Below are positions 1 through 11,300 of a stretch of 64,000 bases of DNA, piece by piece. The stretch's first letter is position 1, and every line of letters begins with the position of its first letter. The notes under the pieces are model-generated. The model was not told the origin of the DNA. It made no database searches and worked only from the letters and a program-made list of their open reading frames with translations. Source of the stretch: Nautilus pompilius (lineage: Eukaryota; Mollusca; Cephalopoda; Nautilida; Nautilidae); NCBI GenBank assembly GCA_018389105.1, contig JACATO010000999.1:868001-932000 (forward strand), in the 5' to 3' direction. Both the position numbers and the translations under genes were made by a program.

Positions 1-347
1 AGGAAAAATCAACCAGGCAGAAAGAGATGCCTTTACAAGATGAGACTGTTATTTTGAAGGACAAACTAAAAAAAAAAAAAAAAAATTGCATAATTTGATT
101 TGCGATTCTGCAACTTAGATGAAACTTTTATAATTTATGGCAGTTGAATAATAACGGACCTGAAGTGTGGTCCAAGGCAAAAAGTTTCAAACAACAAACA
201 AAATGGAAATTAAACCTTATTTCCACACACCCACACATACAAAATGCAAGCAACTCAAATCAAGAGATTTCTAAACAGCAGGCTCACCTTATGTTTTTAA
301 AGTTTAAGTTTTCTATAGTGTGGTTAAAGTATATAATATGTGCACTG
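1..347. other. Intronic or flanking AT-rich DNA, no feature recognised
   Basis: Low-complexity AT-rich sequence with a run of A near 67-86. I see no coding or repeat structure. It lies in the direction in which the HECTD2-like gene should continue, but no further exon of that gene is recognisable here. Confidence 0.5.
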
Positions 348-1345
348 GCCAGCCACTTTATTAGGATCTATATTTAAAAATGGGTGGGGCCACCTTTTAC
401 CTGGATAATAGTCATGACATGACATGACAGAATGCACAAGATTCTGGAAAGTGTCCTAAAGAATATTCCCTCATTTAGTGAGCCAGAGTATACATCTTTC
501 AAGTTCATCTCATAGATACTCAATTAGATTAAGATCTGGGGATTGTGCTGGAAGTATTGTCATCTTGGAAGTAGCTATCCTGATCAGGATACTTTTGAAA
601 CATCCCTGCACACACTTGATTGAAAAGGATGCTGAGGTAAGCTTTGGCATTCAGTCTGTCTGCTAAAGAAGCCAGAATACCCAGGGTCTGCCATAAAAGC
701 ATGCCCCAGACCTGCACAGTTTGGACCACACAAGAGAGGTTGCGTGATTTGTGTGGCTTTCTCCAAATTCGTCTTCTCCAATTTGTGCAAAAAAGGGAAA
801 AAAAAAATATGGTGTGACTCATCAGACCACATCATGTTCCATCAGCCCTCCTTAGTAAAGTGTCCTGGTAACTGAGATCAGTGATTTATACAAAGGTCAC
901 CTACTGCCATAGGCCATTCATTACAATGTTCTTTATAAGGTACGACTGTAGATTATTGTGGACTGCTCTACCTATATTGGAACATCTCTGTCAGTTTGAT
1001 AACAGTTAGACTTTCTGCTACTATCTGTTTGTGGCCACAATTCCTCCTCACAGCAGAAACTTTCTTAAACATTTGCCATCGCTGATGACAAACTCCAATG
1101 TCTCAGAGCTGAACACCAATGAAACTGTCTTCACCGCTGCGGTACCTAGAAGATGTGCACCCACTAATCATGCCTCTTTTGAATGCTGTAATGTTTACTG
1201 GACCTGCACATCTGCACTCAGTCTAAGTCATATATATATAGTGCTGCAGGGATAACCTATCACATTGTGGTCAACCTGGTTTGCATCTGCAGCTCATGTA
1301 GGCCCAAGTCCAAAAGGGTACATAAGTCCTAATTAAGTGACTATT
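348..1345 (-). mobile_element. Tc1-like DNA transposon copy, decayed
   Basis: The ends are imperfect inverted repeats: AGCCACTTTATTAGGA at the left and, read on the minus strand, AGTCACTTAATTAGGA at the right. Between them the minus strand carries pieces of a Tc1-type transposase: MWSDES near 825-835 (first catalytic Asp), FQDDN near 565 (second Asp), and SPDLNLIEYL followed by a stop and DELER near 500-530 (catalytic Glu region). The reading frame is broken by stops and frameshifts, so the copy is dead. At about 1.0 kb it is shorter than an intact 1.3-1.6 kb Tc1 element. It lies downstream of HECTD2-like exon 7, in the next intron or beyond. Confidence 0.75.
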
Positions 1346-1504
1346 TGCTTGGTTGATTTTCTATTTTTTAATTTAATATCATCTAATAAATTCAGTTTTT
1401 GTCTTTCCTAATTATGAAAAAAAAAAAACAAAAACAATTTTAATAAACCTTTAAGTGAATAAAATAAAAAAATACATAAGTATTTTCGCATTTGCATATA
1501 TGTA

Positions 1505-1713
1505 AATTATGCATTTAAATTCTTTTGTGCAAAAAAAAAATAATATTTAATATTAAGAAATAATATGGTAAACATGTTGTGTTCGATAAACTTACTGTCT
1601 GTTGATAAAATGTTCATGGTCTCTGTTAGTTCTTTCCAAGCTGACATATTCTTCAGTCTTCTGAGAGAATCCACAGCAGCATTTTTTTCATTGATGAAAT
1701 CTTTGCCAACTTT
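1505..1713 (-). pseudogene. Possible transposase-like coding fragment, unidentified
   Basis: An open minus-strand stretch reads as a hydrophilic, helix-like peptide (motifs such as DSLRRLKNMSAWKELTETMN). A GTAAGT follows near 1590, so it could also be an exon. It does not match the expected continuation of HECTD2. Its character resembles the C-terminal or dimerisation parts of hAT-like transposases, but I cannot assign it. DNA from here to 2263 has no other clear content. Confidence 0.25.
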
Positions 1714-2263
1714 ACTATTTGTACTGAGCTTCCACTACTTTGTTGGCATGTATTTTTTCCAACAGGATGAACAAAGTCAGTGTCTGCTTAGCACCTGGAA
1801 TATCTCTACTACATGACTTTTCAGGGTTTCTTTTTTTTTCTCATGTTTTTCAATCTGCTTCATACATAAGTCACTTTATGCTGAGCAAGAATCCTGTGCC
1901 TGGTGTATATGAGACATACTCGCTGGACATTGCGTTTTAATATTGATTAATGCTCTGATGAATATGCAGTGCAATGTCATTTTTTTAATATGGGAGGCAC
2001 TGGTCCACAGTATAAAGTCTTCATGCACAGCGTATTGCAACAAGATTTGGAGATTATTAATCAATGGCCTTTTAGTTAGAACCATTCCACTGTGATCTTG
2101 GTTTGCAGAGAGGTTCACAAATATCACTCAATTTAGAAAGTCAACAAAACCTAAAGTGATGCAGTCCTGATTAATTATGACAAAAATGGGGGAACTGGGT
2201 GGTAATAACTACCTCAATATATTACTACTACAAACTAAATGTATATCATGTAATTTCACTCAC

Positions 2264-2373
2264 CCTTTCATCCAGTGAACTAAATAATGGTGGTCATGAT
2301 CTGAAAGTGCTGCCACCTGTCTAAGCAAATACGCAAATATTCCATATGTTGAATGCTGAACAAACAATGGACT
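2264..2373 (-). CDS. HECTD2: HECTD2-like E3 ubiquitin ligase, exon 7 (partial gene)
   Basis: This is the last exon visible before the window ends. It is 110 nt, bounded by a TTTTTTAG acceptor and a GTGAGT donor, begins in phase 0 and ends after two bases of a codon. It encodes 36 residues including STYGIFAYLLRQVA and DHHYLVHWMK. These match the HECTD2 block in which a segment STYxIYAxLLRQ is followed by a His-rich hydrophobic HHFLVHW. Upstream exon 6 ends in AYFILLQ, which in HECTD2 directly precedes this segment, so the order is right. The remaining protein, including the HECT catalytic lobe with its thioester cysteine, should lie beyond position 1. HECTD2 transfers ubiquitin through that cysteine; this part is the regulatory N-terminal half. 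Confidence 0.9.
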
Positions 2374-3109
2374 CTAAAAAACAGCAATAATCAAATGGAA
2401 ATAAAAATAAATTATCACTTGTCCACATATTTCAGATAATTCAAGAAAAGGAGAGATAATTAAAACAAAAAACAAATCATAAATACATGGAGGAGTGAAT
2501 TTACCCTTATATTTTGAAATGTATCAAAACATTAACATTTAAAAATCTACTTAAACAATTTATTAATACAAAAATATTCACAAAATAAGAGATAAAACTG
2601 CACTGTAAATTCCTATAACAAAAAATAAATATATTCTAAATCTACTTTATAAATCAAATCTGATAAGGAAAGTAATATTCACAAACAATGTTTAAGTAAA
2701 AGTCCAAACAAATAAATTCTAGTAATTTCCTTATAACATCCATACAGAGTAGAATCCTACTTTACATATATTTTAATAAAGTAAGAAAAATTTCTTTAAT
2801 GTCATTGAAAAAATAAAGTCTGCTGTAGATGGTATATATTTATTAAGATATGCACTTAGTGATTTATCTTAGTCCTCCTTCAATGGACAGTTTTAAATCC
2901 TTAAAGAGTTTTTTTAAAAACACTTTCCACTTTGTGGTAGTTCTCAGCAATACAGACCACTTCAAGTATATGGTTTCCCAAAAATCCAGGAAGATAGGGA
3001 TCTGCTAAGACCCGTGGAAAGTTTGCCAATGAGCCACTTTGCCATCTTCAAGCACAACATCTTCAGGTAACTCTGACGATTTTAACTGGACGCAGTGCTT
3101 CACACATCA
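2374..3109. other. HECTD2-like intron 6, AT-rich
   Basis: Very AT-rich sequence with many A runs. The stretch from about 2870 may be the decayed upstream part of the Penelope-like fragment that follows. I see nothing else. Confidence 0.5.
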
Positions 3110-3490
3110 AAAAATTCTTCCCACTTTGTAGACAACATTAAGAATTCCACTGTCCAACCAAGAGATGTGCTAGTCAGCTTCTAGGTAGAAAATCTGTTCA
3201 CAAATATTCCAAAATTGCTAAGATACATTGATGACAGCTTCTTTGTCTGGCCATATGGTAGAAGTGGTGATCTAAAAAAATTTTTCAAAGACCAAAACAA
3301 TATTTGTCCAAATATTAAATCTACCATAAATTCAACTTCCTTTTTCGGATGTCCTGATTAGCAGTGTTTACAGGAAAGAGAGACCTATTGTGCACTACCT
3401 TTTCTTTGATTCCAATCATCACCAAGGAGTGAATAAAAAAATATCAATAGCTACTATAGCAGAACAACAAAAGACTAATTCCACATATTA
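3110..3490 (+). pseudogene. Penelope-like retroelement reverse transcriptase fragment
   Basis: Plus-strand frames spell conserved reverse transcriptase blocks: VSF-stop-VENLFTNIP (motif A, with the catalytic Asp codon replaced by TAG), then RYIDDSFFVWPYG (motif C, YxDD), then after a frameshift PFSDVLISSVYRKE and FDSNHHQGVN. This order and wording are typical of Penelope-like elements. Roughly a hundred residues normally lying between motifs A and C are missing, so an internal deletion has joined LFTNIP almost directly to the YIDD block. No GIY-YIG endonuclease was recognised downstream. The copy is inactive and lies in an intron of the HECTD2-like gene, on the opposite strand. Confidence 0.75.
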
Positions 3491-3814
3491 AAGGAACTTG
3501 TGAATATTTAGCCTGACTCCGTAAGGATTTCTGTTATCCACAAAAATAATGCAACATTAAACAATAAGTTATCACATCTGGCCCTCAGGAAAGACCCACT
3601 AACCACCAGCAATGCTCAAAATCAATTTAAGCCTTGCACTGGTGAATCATACATGATCATTTGTTTGCTGTGTCAAGGGGCAGCATAACTTATCATTAAA
3701 CATGAGCAACAGGGCTAATAAAAAAGAGTTATAGGAACAATCCACATGGCTCTGGAATTAGCAGAATCTGGGCATCTCTGCTAACTGATATGATTTAAAT
3801 ATCCCAAAAAGAAG

Positions 3815-3905
3815 TCTAATGGGCCAGATGCTGCAGTGGTCTGAAGTGCTGATCTTTTAGATTAGGGTTCAAGACCACATCAGACCATGTGTAAAGTAAA
3901 AAAAT
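3815..3905 (+). repeat. tRNA-derived SINE head
   Basis: An A-box-like segment (TGCTGCAGTGG) is followed about 35 nt later by a B-box-like GGTTCAAGACC, the spacing of an RNA polymerase III internal promoter. There is no cloverleaf with a usable anticodon arm, so this is a tRNA-derived SINE rather than a tRNA gene. The A-rich tail begins near 3895. Confidence 0.55.
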
Positions 3906-5236
3906 AGAAATGCTTGGTATAAAAAACTAACTAAAAATTAACAGCATTGTGCTCAAAAGCAGTCCTTCTGAGGATCAAACCCTGACAGAAAAAGATCTAT
4001 GGAACATAGGTTTGTCACTACTAGTAGCAAATCTTAATTGTTTGCTACCACTAACAGAGTAATGAGAAATGCCCAAACTATTCATCTACTATCTCTATTT
4101 TTAGTTCTACATGAATAAAGGGTAGACAATTGAGTCGTCTGCTTCATTTCCTATGTTTGCAATCATGACAGATTGTTTCCTCACTGACACTACTCACTTA
4201 TTTTCATGCTTGTTTTCTTACCTTTTTAATTATTGTGTTGTATAACTCTTCTAAAACCTGAGTGAAAGTTAATTAAATAGAAAAAATGCTGAAAAATCCC
4301 AATATTGCTTGTCTTCATTTAAGTTAAGTTTCTTTGTGAACTGAACTCCTGTCCTGACTTTGAGGTCTTGAGAATGTTTTATAGCAATGAACTGTAAGGT
4401 GGAGATGTGCATTATAAGCACCTGGTGACCTGGTACGGGCTCTTGAGTTGTGGATAAGGCACAAGCCAGTCAAGATTTAGCTGTGAAGCCTCCACCAGAA
4501 GTGCCCAAAAATTCCCTACTATAACCCTGTTTTGCATGTACAGAAAATCAAGAACCATGGTGCAGGAGATCACGAAAATGTGATGAATCATAATGGGAAC
4601 CAAATTGCAAATGAAATGGTGGATAAAGCATTGTTTACTACATGCTGTACCAACTATCTCAACCTCCTTGAACCCACATGCTGGCTGATTTTGGCACAAA
4701 AACATCTGCCATAGGAAACAACCCTCTGGTTTCGGTTTCCTAAACCAAACAGAGGAGAACAGGTGTGGAGGGTTAGTCATGTGCCTAAAAAATCTCTCCA
4801 GTCCATGCTCAGTTTAAACAGGAACCACTACAGAGCTCATTAATTTTTCGTTTTCTATCATTGCCCAAAAAGTTTCCATTATTTCCATAAAACTAATAGA
4901 TGTCATGAACTGTCAACAGTATGAGGACAGACAGCCCCTCCTATGGGATGGTGACCTTCATCAACAACAAAGTAACCATGTTTGATGAAATTAAGTTTTG
5001 TTGTGACATACTGAAAAAAATAAAGAAGTCGAGTGAACTTAATAAAAACAATAGTACAGAAACTACTTTAAAACACCAACAGAAATATGTATCTAAAACC
5101 TTTTAAAAACAAAAGAAAATGCTTAGAACCAATAAATAGAACAAACACAGAAAAAAAAAAGCTTCTTGAAGTCAAACCTTGGTACCGAACAATTATTCAT
5201 TTTATAAAAATAAAATAATATTCAGTAATTAATTAC
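3906..5236. other. HECTD2-like intron 6, includes an unidentified moderately GC-rich segment
   Basis: Mostly AT-rich. The interval 4410-4800 has a more balanced composition and open frames on both strands (for example minus 4412-4780). This suggests an old repeat copy, but I recognise no family motif in it. Confidence 0.4.
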
Positions 5237-5282
5237 CTGCAATAAAATGAAATATGCCTGGATATCAACTTTGTTGACTGGT
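5237..5282 (-). CDS. HECTD2: HECTD2-like E3 ubiquitin ligase, exon 6
   Basis: A 46-nt micro-exon between a TTTAATTTCAG acceptor and a GTAATT donor. One base completes the Arg codon started in exon 5, then 15 codons read PVNKVDIQAYFILLQ. In HECTD2 the same position carries a short basic linker followed by D-x-R-A-Y-F-I-L-L-Q, so the ending AYFILLQ is diagnostic. The phase fits both neighbours. It was found from the phase and family match, not from ORF length. Confidence 0.9.
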
Positions 5283-6514
5283 CTGAAATTAAAGTAAAAA
5301 AATCAAATAAATTATGCATTTGCCCTGTAAATGATATACTGTATGAATACTGAGAGGTAGTATAATTTTAGAGTTCACCTGTATACTGTAATATATAAAA
5401 ACCAGGTTATGTAAAACATATTAATGTATATAACAATGGAAGAACAAACAAATCAATCAAATAATGAATGGAATTTCTTCAACAAGAAATGATTATGGAG
5501 CATTAGAACTTTGCGAATTCGTAAACATACTGCATTAAATGTATGAAAAGTGCACTGCATAGGCAAAAATGTTCCAGTGTGAAAACATTATTCAATCCAT
5601 GTTTTGCATGCAACCCTTAAACATACAGCACACAAATAAATAGGAGAAACAATAAAGTTATGAAAATTTTTATAGTTGATTATGTAAAAAGAATTTTTTT
5701 TAAAAACTTGTTTAAAAAAATAGGAATGTTTCTGTAATGTTCTGAAGTGTTACCATTCATTGAATTCCTAGTTCATCTCCCTTCTTCTAGTTTTTTAAGA
5801 ACTAAGTTCTTTACTGTAAGTTAATCACAATTTTGAAAACATCTGTAGGGAATGAATTTCCTTGTTTCAAGGTGAAACAATGCATGAGTATTGTAGGATA
5901 AAATAAGCAATTCGGGCATAATTAACATTTTTCACCAAAAGGTTTTCAGATGCTTAAAACCAAAGTTCTTACAAATTATGCTGAGAGTTAAATGCCAATC
6001 TGATGGACTAAAACATGGCCACCATTTCCCACAAATTTAACTCAGGTCCATAGATTTATTTTAAGGGCAAACAAAATATACTTTAGTCAGTGAAAGGATA
6101 AACAGGATTAAAGATGGTATCAAAATGGATTTACGCTACTGTTTATAATTTAAAAGATGCAAACAAATGTTCAACTTTTTCCAATAATTAAAAAATGATA
6201 CAACTTATTAACAACAACAAAGTAATTTAAGATAAATCTTACTTTTTGTAAAAGGCTGCTTAAAGATCAGATAACAAGATGCATTAAAAATTTCATAACA
6301 TTTCCTTTAAAAAAAATTTGTGCATTGCATAATTTTTTTTTTCTTTTTATAAGTTCAATAATAATGAAAATATTACCCAAAGTTAAAGTGATTAAAGCTA
6401 CAAGTATCAGGAAGAGATAAGCTGATTGCATCATATTATCAGAAATGGAATACACAAGACAGGGAGAACAATGTCTCTGGAACAAATACCAAGACTAATT
6501 ATACCATGCATGTA
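5283..6514. other. HECTD2-like intron 5, AT-rich
   Basis: Featureless AT-rich intron up to the left inverted repeat of the Tigger element. No exon or repeat recognised. Confidence 0.5.
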
Positions 6515-8846
6515 TAGTCAAACCTCGGTTATCCGAACATCAATTATCCAAATTTCAGATTATCTGAACAAGATTTCAAGGTCCCGTGAATATTTAATAA
6601 GCCATACTCTGTGTAACCTGAACTCGAGAATAATACTGATGCTACCATTTCGCCTTTTGTTTACAGTCACCACAAGTACCACGTGTCGATCAGTCCGCTA
6701 TTTTGATCTCAGTTGGTCACTTTAAACATTGGCAAAATCACTGGTGTCTTAATTCACTTGTGGCCTCCGTTTTCTTCATACCGGATTTCTGTGTGTTCTG
6801 TGTTTTCAAGTGTTTGAATTAAAATCTTGTTGTGGCATATTCCAGGTTTCCAAATTCAAATCAATTCGAATCTTGTTGTAAGCTGGGTTTGAAATATATT
6901 TTACTCACTCTCCCTTTCAAGGCGGCATTCTACACACTCTGTGACTTTGCTCAAAGTACATATCTGTTACAAGTGATAAATTTTGTAGCTGTTATCATGT
7001 CTGTGAAGAGAACGTGAACACCACTGACAATCAAACATAAAAGCGAGATTTTAGTGTCTGGATCGTGATGAAAAGTCATCAAAGATTGCACAAGAGTACA
7101 ACATTGGAAAAGAAACAGTGTCTGACATCAAGAAAGCAGGACTGGCAATTGAGAAATTTATCAACCAAAGTGACACTTCGTATGCATTAAAAAGGAATTC
7201 CATGAAACCAGCAAAAGATGAACAACTTGACCAAGCCGTATTTTTGTGGTTTTCACAGCAGCATGAAAAGGGGATTCCCGCATCTGGCCCAATGTTACAT
7301 GAGAAAGCTGTCAGTTTTCTTGAATGAATCCACGCCAGTGAAGCACAACAAGAGTCCAATCACAGCATATCATCGGGTTGGTTACAGCATTTCAAAGATA
7401 GTCATGGTATTAGGCAACTCAGCATTCTTGGAGAGCAGAAGTCCGTGGATGACAGCATCATGGAAGAATTCAGACAGAAACTACAATCCATCATTCATGA
7501 AGAAAATTAAGAACAATTGTACAATGCTGATGAAAGTGGATTGTTTTGGATGGCATAACCGGACAAAACGCTTGCATCCACTGAAGAAAAGCAAACATCG
7601 GGACATAAAGTGCAGAAGAATCGCATTATGATTTTCCATTGCATCAACGCCACTGGCACTCATAAATTACCGCTTGTCCGCTTTGGGTATTATGCTAATC
7701 CATGTTGATTCAAGAACTGTGACAAAAACTCGTTACCCACGAAGTACAAATCATAGAACAAGGCATGGATGACATATCCACTACTTTCATCCTCGTTTCA
7801 GGAGGAATTTGTACCTGCCGTCCGATTACATTTAGCAAGTGTTGGACTCGAGCAACGTGCCCTTCTGCTTATTGACAACGCGGGGTCACACAGTATGAAA
7901 GGCAGCCAATTAGAATCACCAGACGGAGCAGTCAAGTGTTTCTTTTTACCACTGAACACCACTTCAAAGCTACAGCTGCTCGATCAGGGAATCATCGCAA
8001 CAATGAAGAAATATTATCACCGTAACATGTTGTGTGCCGTCGTCGATGAAGACAATGCAGACAAAGGATTGCCACAAATTATTAAATCATTCACAGTCAA
8101 GGACGCTTTGTTCATCATCGCTGATTCTTGGGACCACATGAGGCCATCGAAAGTCACAGGGTGTTGGTACAATGGGTTGCGTGTTGGTAACCAAAGGGTA
8201 ATCACTGAAATTACCAAGAACTGTAGACAGCTGGGATTAGGAGACTTCGTAGAGGCTGGGATCAATGCTTGGGTAAACTGTGACAATGACATTGGAACAA
8301 AAACACTCAGCAGCAATGATCAGATTATCAACATAGCCGCTGAAGAGGGAAAGTACGGACACCGTAGAAAATAAGGAAAATCAGATGTGCACATCTCCTC
8401 CAGTCCACATTAATGAATCTATTGATGGTTTGTGACTTTTCATGGAGTGGTATGAAGCATGAGACGAAGTCGATGCCGTTAAGTTGATACATCTTCATCA
8501 AATGTTATCGCTGGCAAAAACAAAGAAACACAAGCACCTCAAGCAACAGCGACTGGATGTTTTCTTAAAAAATAATAACCTACCTCCACCTCAATGAATT
8601 TTATTTACATGAAGTTAATGTCTTCGACAAACTTTGTGAACTTCCTATGCACGCACATAAAATATCATAAATTTTTAGCAATATCAAGTGTTTGTACACA
8701 TTTTATCCATTGAATGAAATAAAAACTATGTAAACATGCTTTTTTACGTAATTATGTTCAATATAGCCTCCTTTATTTATGATCAGATCAGTTATCTGAA
8801 CAAAATACTCCCCGCCTGCCCCATTCGGATAATCGAGGTTGTACTG
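6515..8846 (+). mobile_element. Tigger (pogo-superfamily) DNA transposon, 2.3 kb, nearly full length
   Basis: The left end TAGTCAAACCTCGGTTATCC and the right end, read on the minus strand, CAGTACAACCTCGATTATCC form the inverted repeats typical of Tigger elements. A TA dinucleotide lies outside each end (6513-6514 and 8847-8848), matching the TA target duplication of this superfamily. At 2332 bp it is the usual full length. The internal transposase is broken. The element sits in intron 5 of the HECTD2-like gene, in the opposite orientation to that gene. Confidence 0.9.
6997..8597 (+). pseudogene. Tigger transposase (CENP-B-type HTH plus DDE domain), broken
   Basis: From an ATG at 6997 the frames give, in order: an N-terminal helix-turn-helix region (SDIKKAGLAIEKF), a CENP-B-like segment (AVFLWFSQQHEKG), YNADESGLFW with the first catalytic Asp near 7520, LLIDNAGSH with the second near 7870, and TSKLQLLDQGIIATMKKYY with the third near 7985. 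The C-terminus is KQQRLDVFLKNNN. The 201-codon part from 7769 to 8374 is still open. Several stops and frameshifts (for example near 7016, 7325, 7509 and 7710) inactivate the gene, although all three catalytic aspartates can still be read. Transposition of this kind cuts and pastes at TA. Confidence 0.85.
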
Positions 8847-8859
8847 TAGTGGCTAACCA

Positions 8860-9145
8860 TGTGTTATCATGCCTTGTCTTAGCTACTATATTCACAATGT
8901 CCCCTTACTGCCTATCAGCAGGACTGCTTTGGAACCATCAAAATGAGAGAACAGGCATTGATCAACAATGTTGGTATAAATACTATGCTGACGTCTGTGT
9001 CATCATGAAAACCCAACCAACCAAACTTATTGTGGATGGCAATTTGATGGCTGTGGTGCACAGGAATGCGACTCTGCAATTCATCATTATCATCCAAACT
9101 CTGAAGACAAGATCCCCGCTTCCCATCTTCAATCAAGTATAACAT
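8860..9145 (+). pseudogene. Tc1-like transposase fragment
   Basis: The plus-strand peptide contains KLIVDGNLMAVVHRNATLQF, the block between the first and second catalytic Asp of Tc1-like transposases (VDGNLxAxxYxxxxL). Upstream and downstream parts are missing or unreadable. It lies just outside the right end of the Tigger element. Confidence 0.6.
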
Positions 9146-10262
9146 TAAAAATGCTATACAGTACCCTCTGGCTAGTGGTTTCTCTCTTTCTATCTGCCTG
9201 CCAGTCAGCATGCATGTGAGGAAATAGCCAGATAACTACATCAACTCAGCTACCATATACCACACAGATCTTGCCAAATCCAGTAGCATCTTCTGAGTGT
9301 TTCCTATTTTGAAATGTTTTTCTACCTAACAGACACTGAAATTCCAGAAGTCCACAAACAAAATCTTTGTTAAATTTCTAATTTATTATAATTGAGATAG
9401 TAAAGTTTATTTCAGTGCATCAGATTATTTTTATAGCTAAAAAGAAATTATCATTGTCTTTCTAAAATAGTTTCATAATTACTCTAACTTTGATTTACCA
9501 GTCTATGTTTTATAGAAGGAAAATCTATAATTTTTAAGTTTTTTTTTAATTACTAGATTTGTAAGGTAGCTTAAAATAATTTGATGTTATCAGCTATGTT
9601 TTTTTTGAATAAACAGGCAAAGTTCAAGTTTTTCGTGGTGTAGGTTACTTCAAGAATAACCAAAGTTTGTTCTGACTCTTGAACATTTTTTCTCAAATGA
9701 CTTTACCCTAAATAGTAATTGAAAACTCTCTATCCATGCTTAAATATAATTTTTCTAATAAAATATTTATTAAGATTGCAAAATATTTCTTTTGAATCTG
9801 TTTTATTAATATAATTTTTTTTAAAAGTTTCTGGCATTTTCTAGTAACAAGTTAGGCTTAATTACTGTACTGTTCAGGCCACATTTTCAGAAAGAAATTA
9901 ATGTATTCATGAAGGACTAAACTCAAAGCTTTTACTAGTTACACTGTAAAAGCTTGATGGAAACAAGTTGGGAACAAAAGTTTTGAAATGTAGTGATTCT
10001 GAAAAGTTGGGGAAATGCAGTAAGTTCATGATGCAAAATCAATACTTTTCCTGAATCAATTAAACCTGTATATGTAGTGGAATGGAAAGATAAATCACAC
10101 AAAAGACACATGTATTAAATGACTTCATTTAGTTGCATGCCAAGAGAACTGAAAGCTATTTCTAGTAAACCATGCAATCAAGCAAACAATAAGCAGCATG
10201 CCTGCATATGCAGACAATGCATAGGATGTAATCTTCTAATATTTAACTGTCAACTTAATTAC
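9146..10262. other. HECTD2-like intron 5, AT-rich
   Basis: AT-rich intron between the Tc1-like fragment and exon 5. No feature recognised. Confidence 0.5.
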
Positions 10263-10324
10263 CTCTGTTTCTTCATTAGACTACCTGCTGTAGATTTGAG
10301 AACAAGCTTTTGAATTTCTACTGG
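10263..10324 (-). CDS. HECTD2: HECTD2-like E3 ubiquitin ligase, exon 5
   Basis: A 62-nt exon between a TTTATCTTTCAG acceptor and a GTAATT donor. It starts in phase 0 and ends after AG. The 20 full codons read PVEIQKLVLKSTAGSLMKKQ. This corresponds to the HECTD2 block D-V-Q-K-T-V-L-K-G-I-I-N-S-L, a helical segment upstream of AYFILLQ. The partial codon AG plus the first base of exon 6 gives Arg. Confidence 0.9.
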
Positions 10325-11300
10325 CTGAAAGATAAACAAACAATTCAAACACTGTACAACAAAAATGAAAGCTGCAAATCTACATAAAATAAAATAAAAC
10401 AATATAAATGCAATGATATCTTAGCTGAGTTAAATGAGTTCATCTATAAATGAACTTCAAAAATTGTTGCTTGAATTTGAAAGAAACTCATTATCTCAAA
10501 ATTTCTAATAGTTTTCCAGAAAAAGTTAAACTAACGTCATGATGATAGTAACTCTACTTCCTGTGAAATATGCTTCACCTGAAATACTTGGTCAAGATAA
10601 GTAGTCAATGTGGACAATGTAAGTATTTTCAGAAACAGATAAGATTCTCAATTTTGAGAATCTGAGATTACAGCTAAGCTTTAAAAATACCCTGACCATC
10701 TAACTCCCTATGTCTATACCCATCTGATGTAGCAATTAATTGAAAATAGGTTAGACTTAACCAATAATTATCAGTAGTGTTGTATACTGTTTTATTAGAG
10801 ATAAAAATGATGAGATTTATTAATTGGTGCCACAATCCAAAATTGCTTGTTTTTTCCAATGAATTCCTTGCGCTTGCATGGCACTTAGAAGCTGGCAAAG
10901 TTGAGGAACATCCATTGGTGTCATCCCCAAACATCACTCACTGCCATAAAGAGAGGTACACTTCACAGAAAACACCACAGACATTCCAGCTAAAAATGTT
11001 TAAGCAGCGCACTACAATTTTAGTCTAAAACAATGAAACATCAAAAAATTGAAAGAAAAAAAACTAAGCTTTCGCTGCCATTGTACTTAAGCTTTGCCAA
11101 GTGATAAGGCAAAAACAGAATAATGGAAAAAATATTCAAAAGAAAAGACTAGGTTGCCAACTGACCAAGATGTGAAGAAAAATCATTGATAGGATGTAAA
11201 AATAATTTTTTAACTGTATTAAACTTTTTTTTAACGTTTGAATTTTTTCTTAAGTCCGTACAAAAATAGAAACAAAGTGTTGAAATAGTGCAATGCAATT
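10325..11300. other. HECTD2-like intron 4, AT-rich
   Basis: No exon or repeat recognised. The segment 10770-10990 has modest open frames but no family motif. Confidence 0.45.

Noticed and set aside
1031..1255. 74-codon plus-strand frame
   Set aside because: It lies inside the Tc1-like element and opposes the transposase strand; no motif.
8017..8316. 99-codon minus-strand frame
   Set aside because: Shadow of the Tigger DDE domain.
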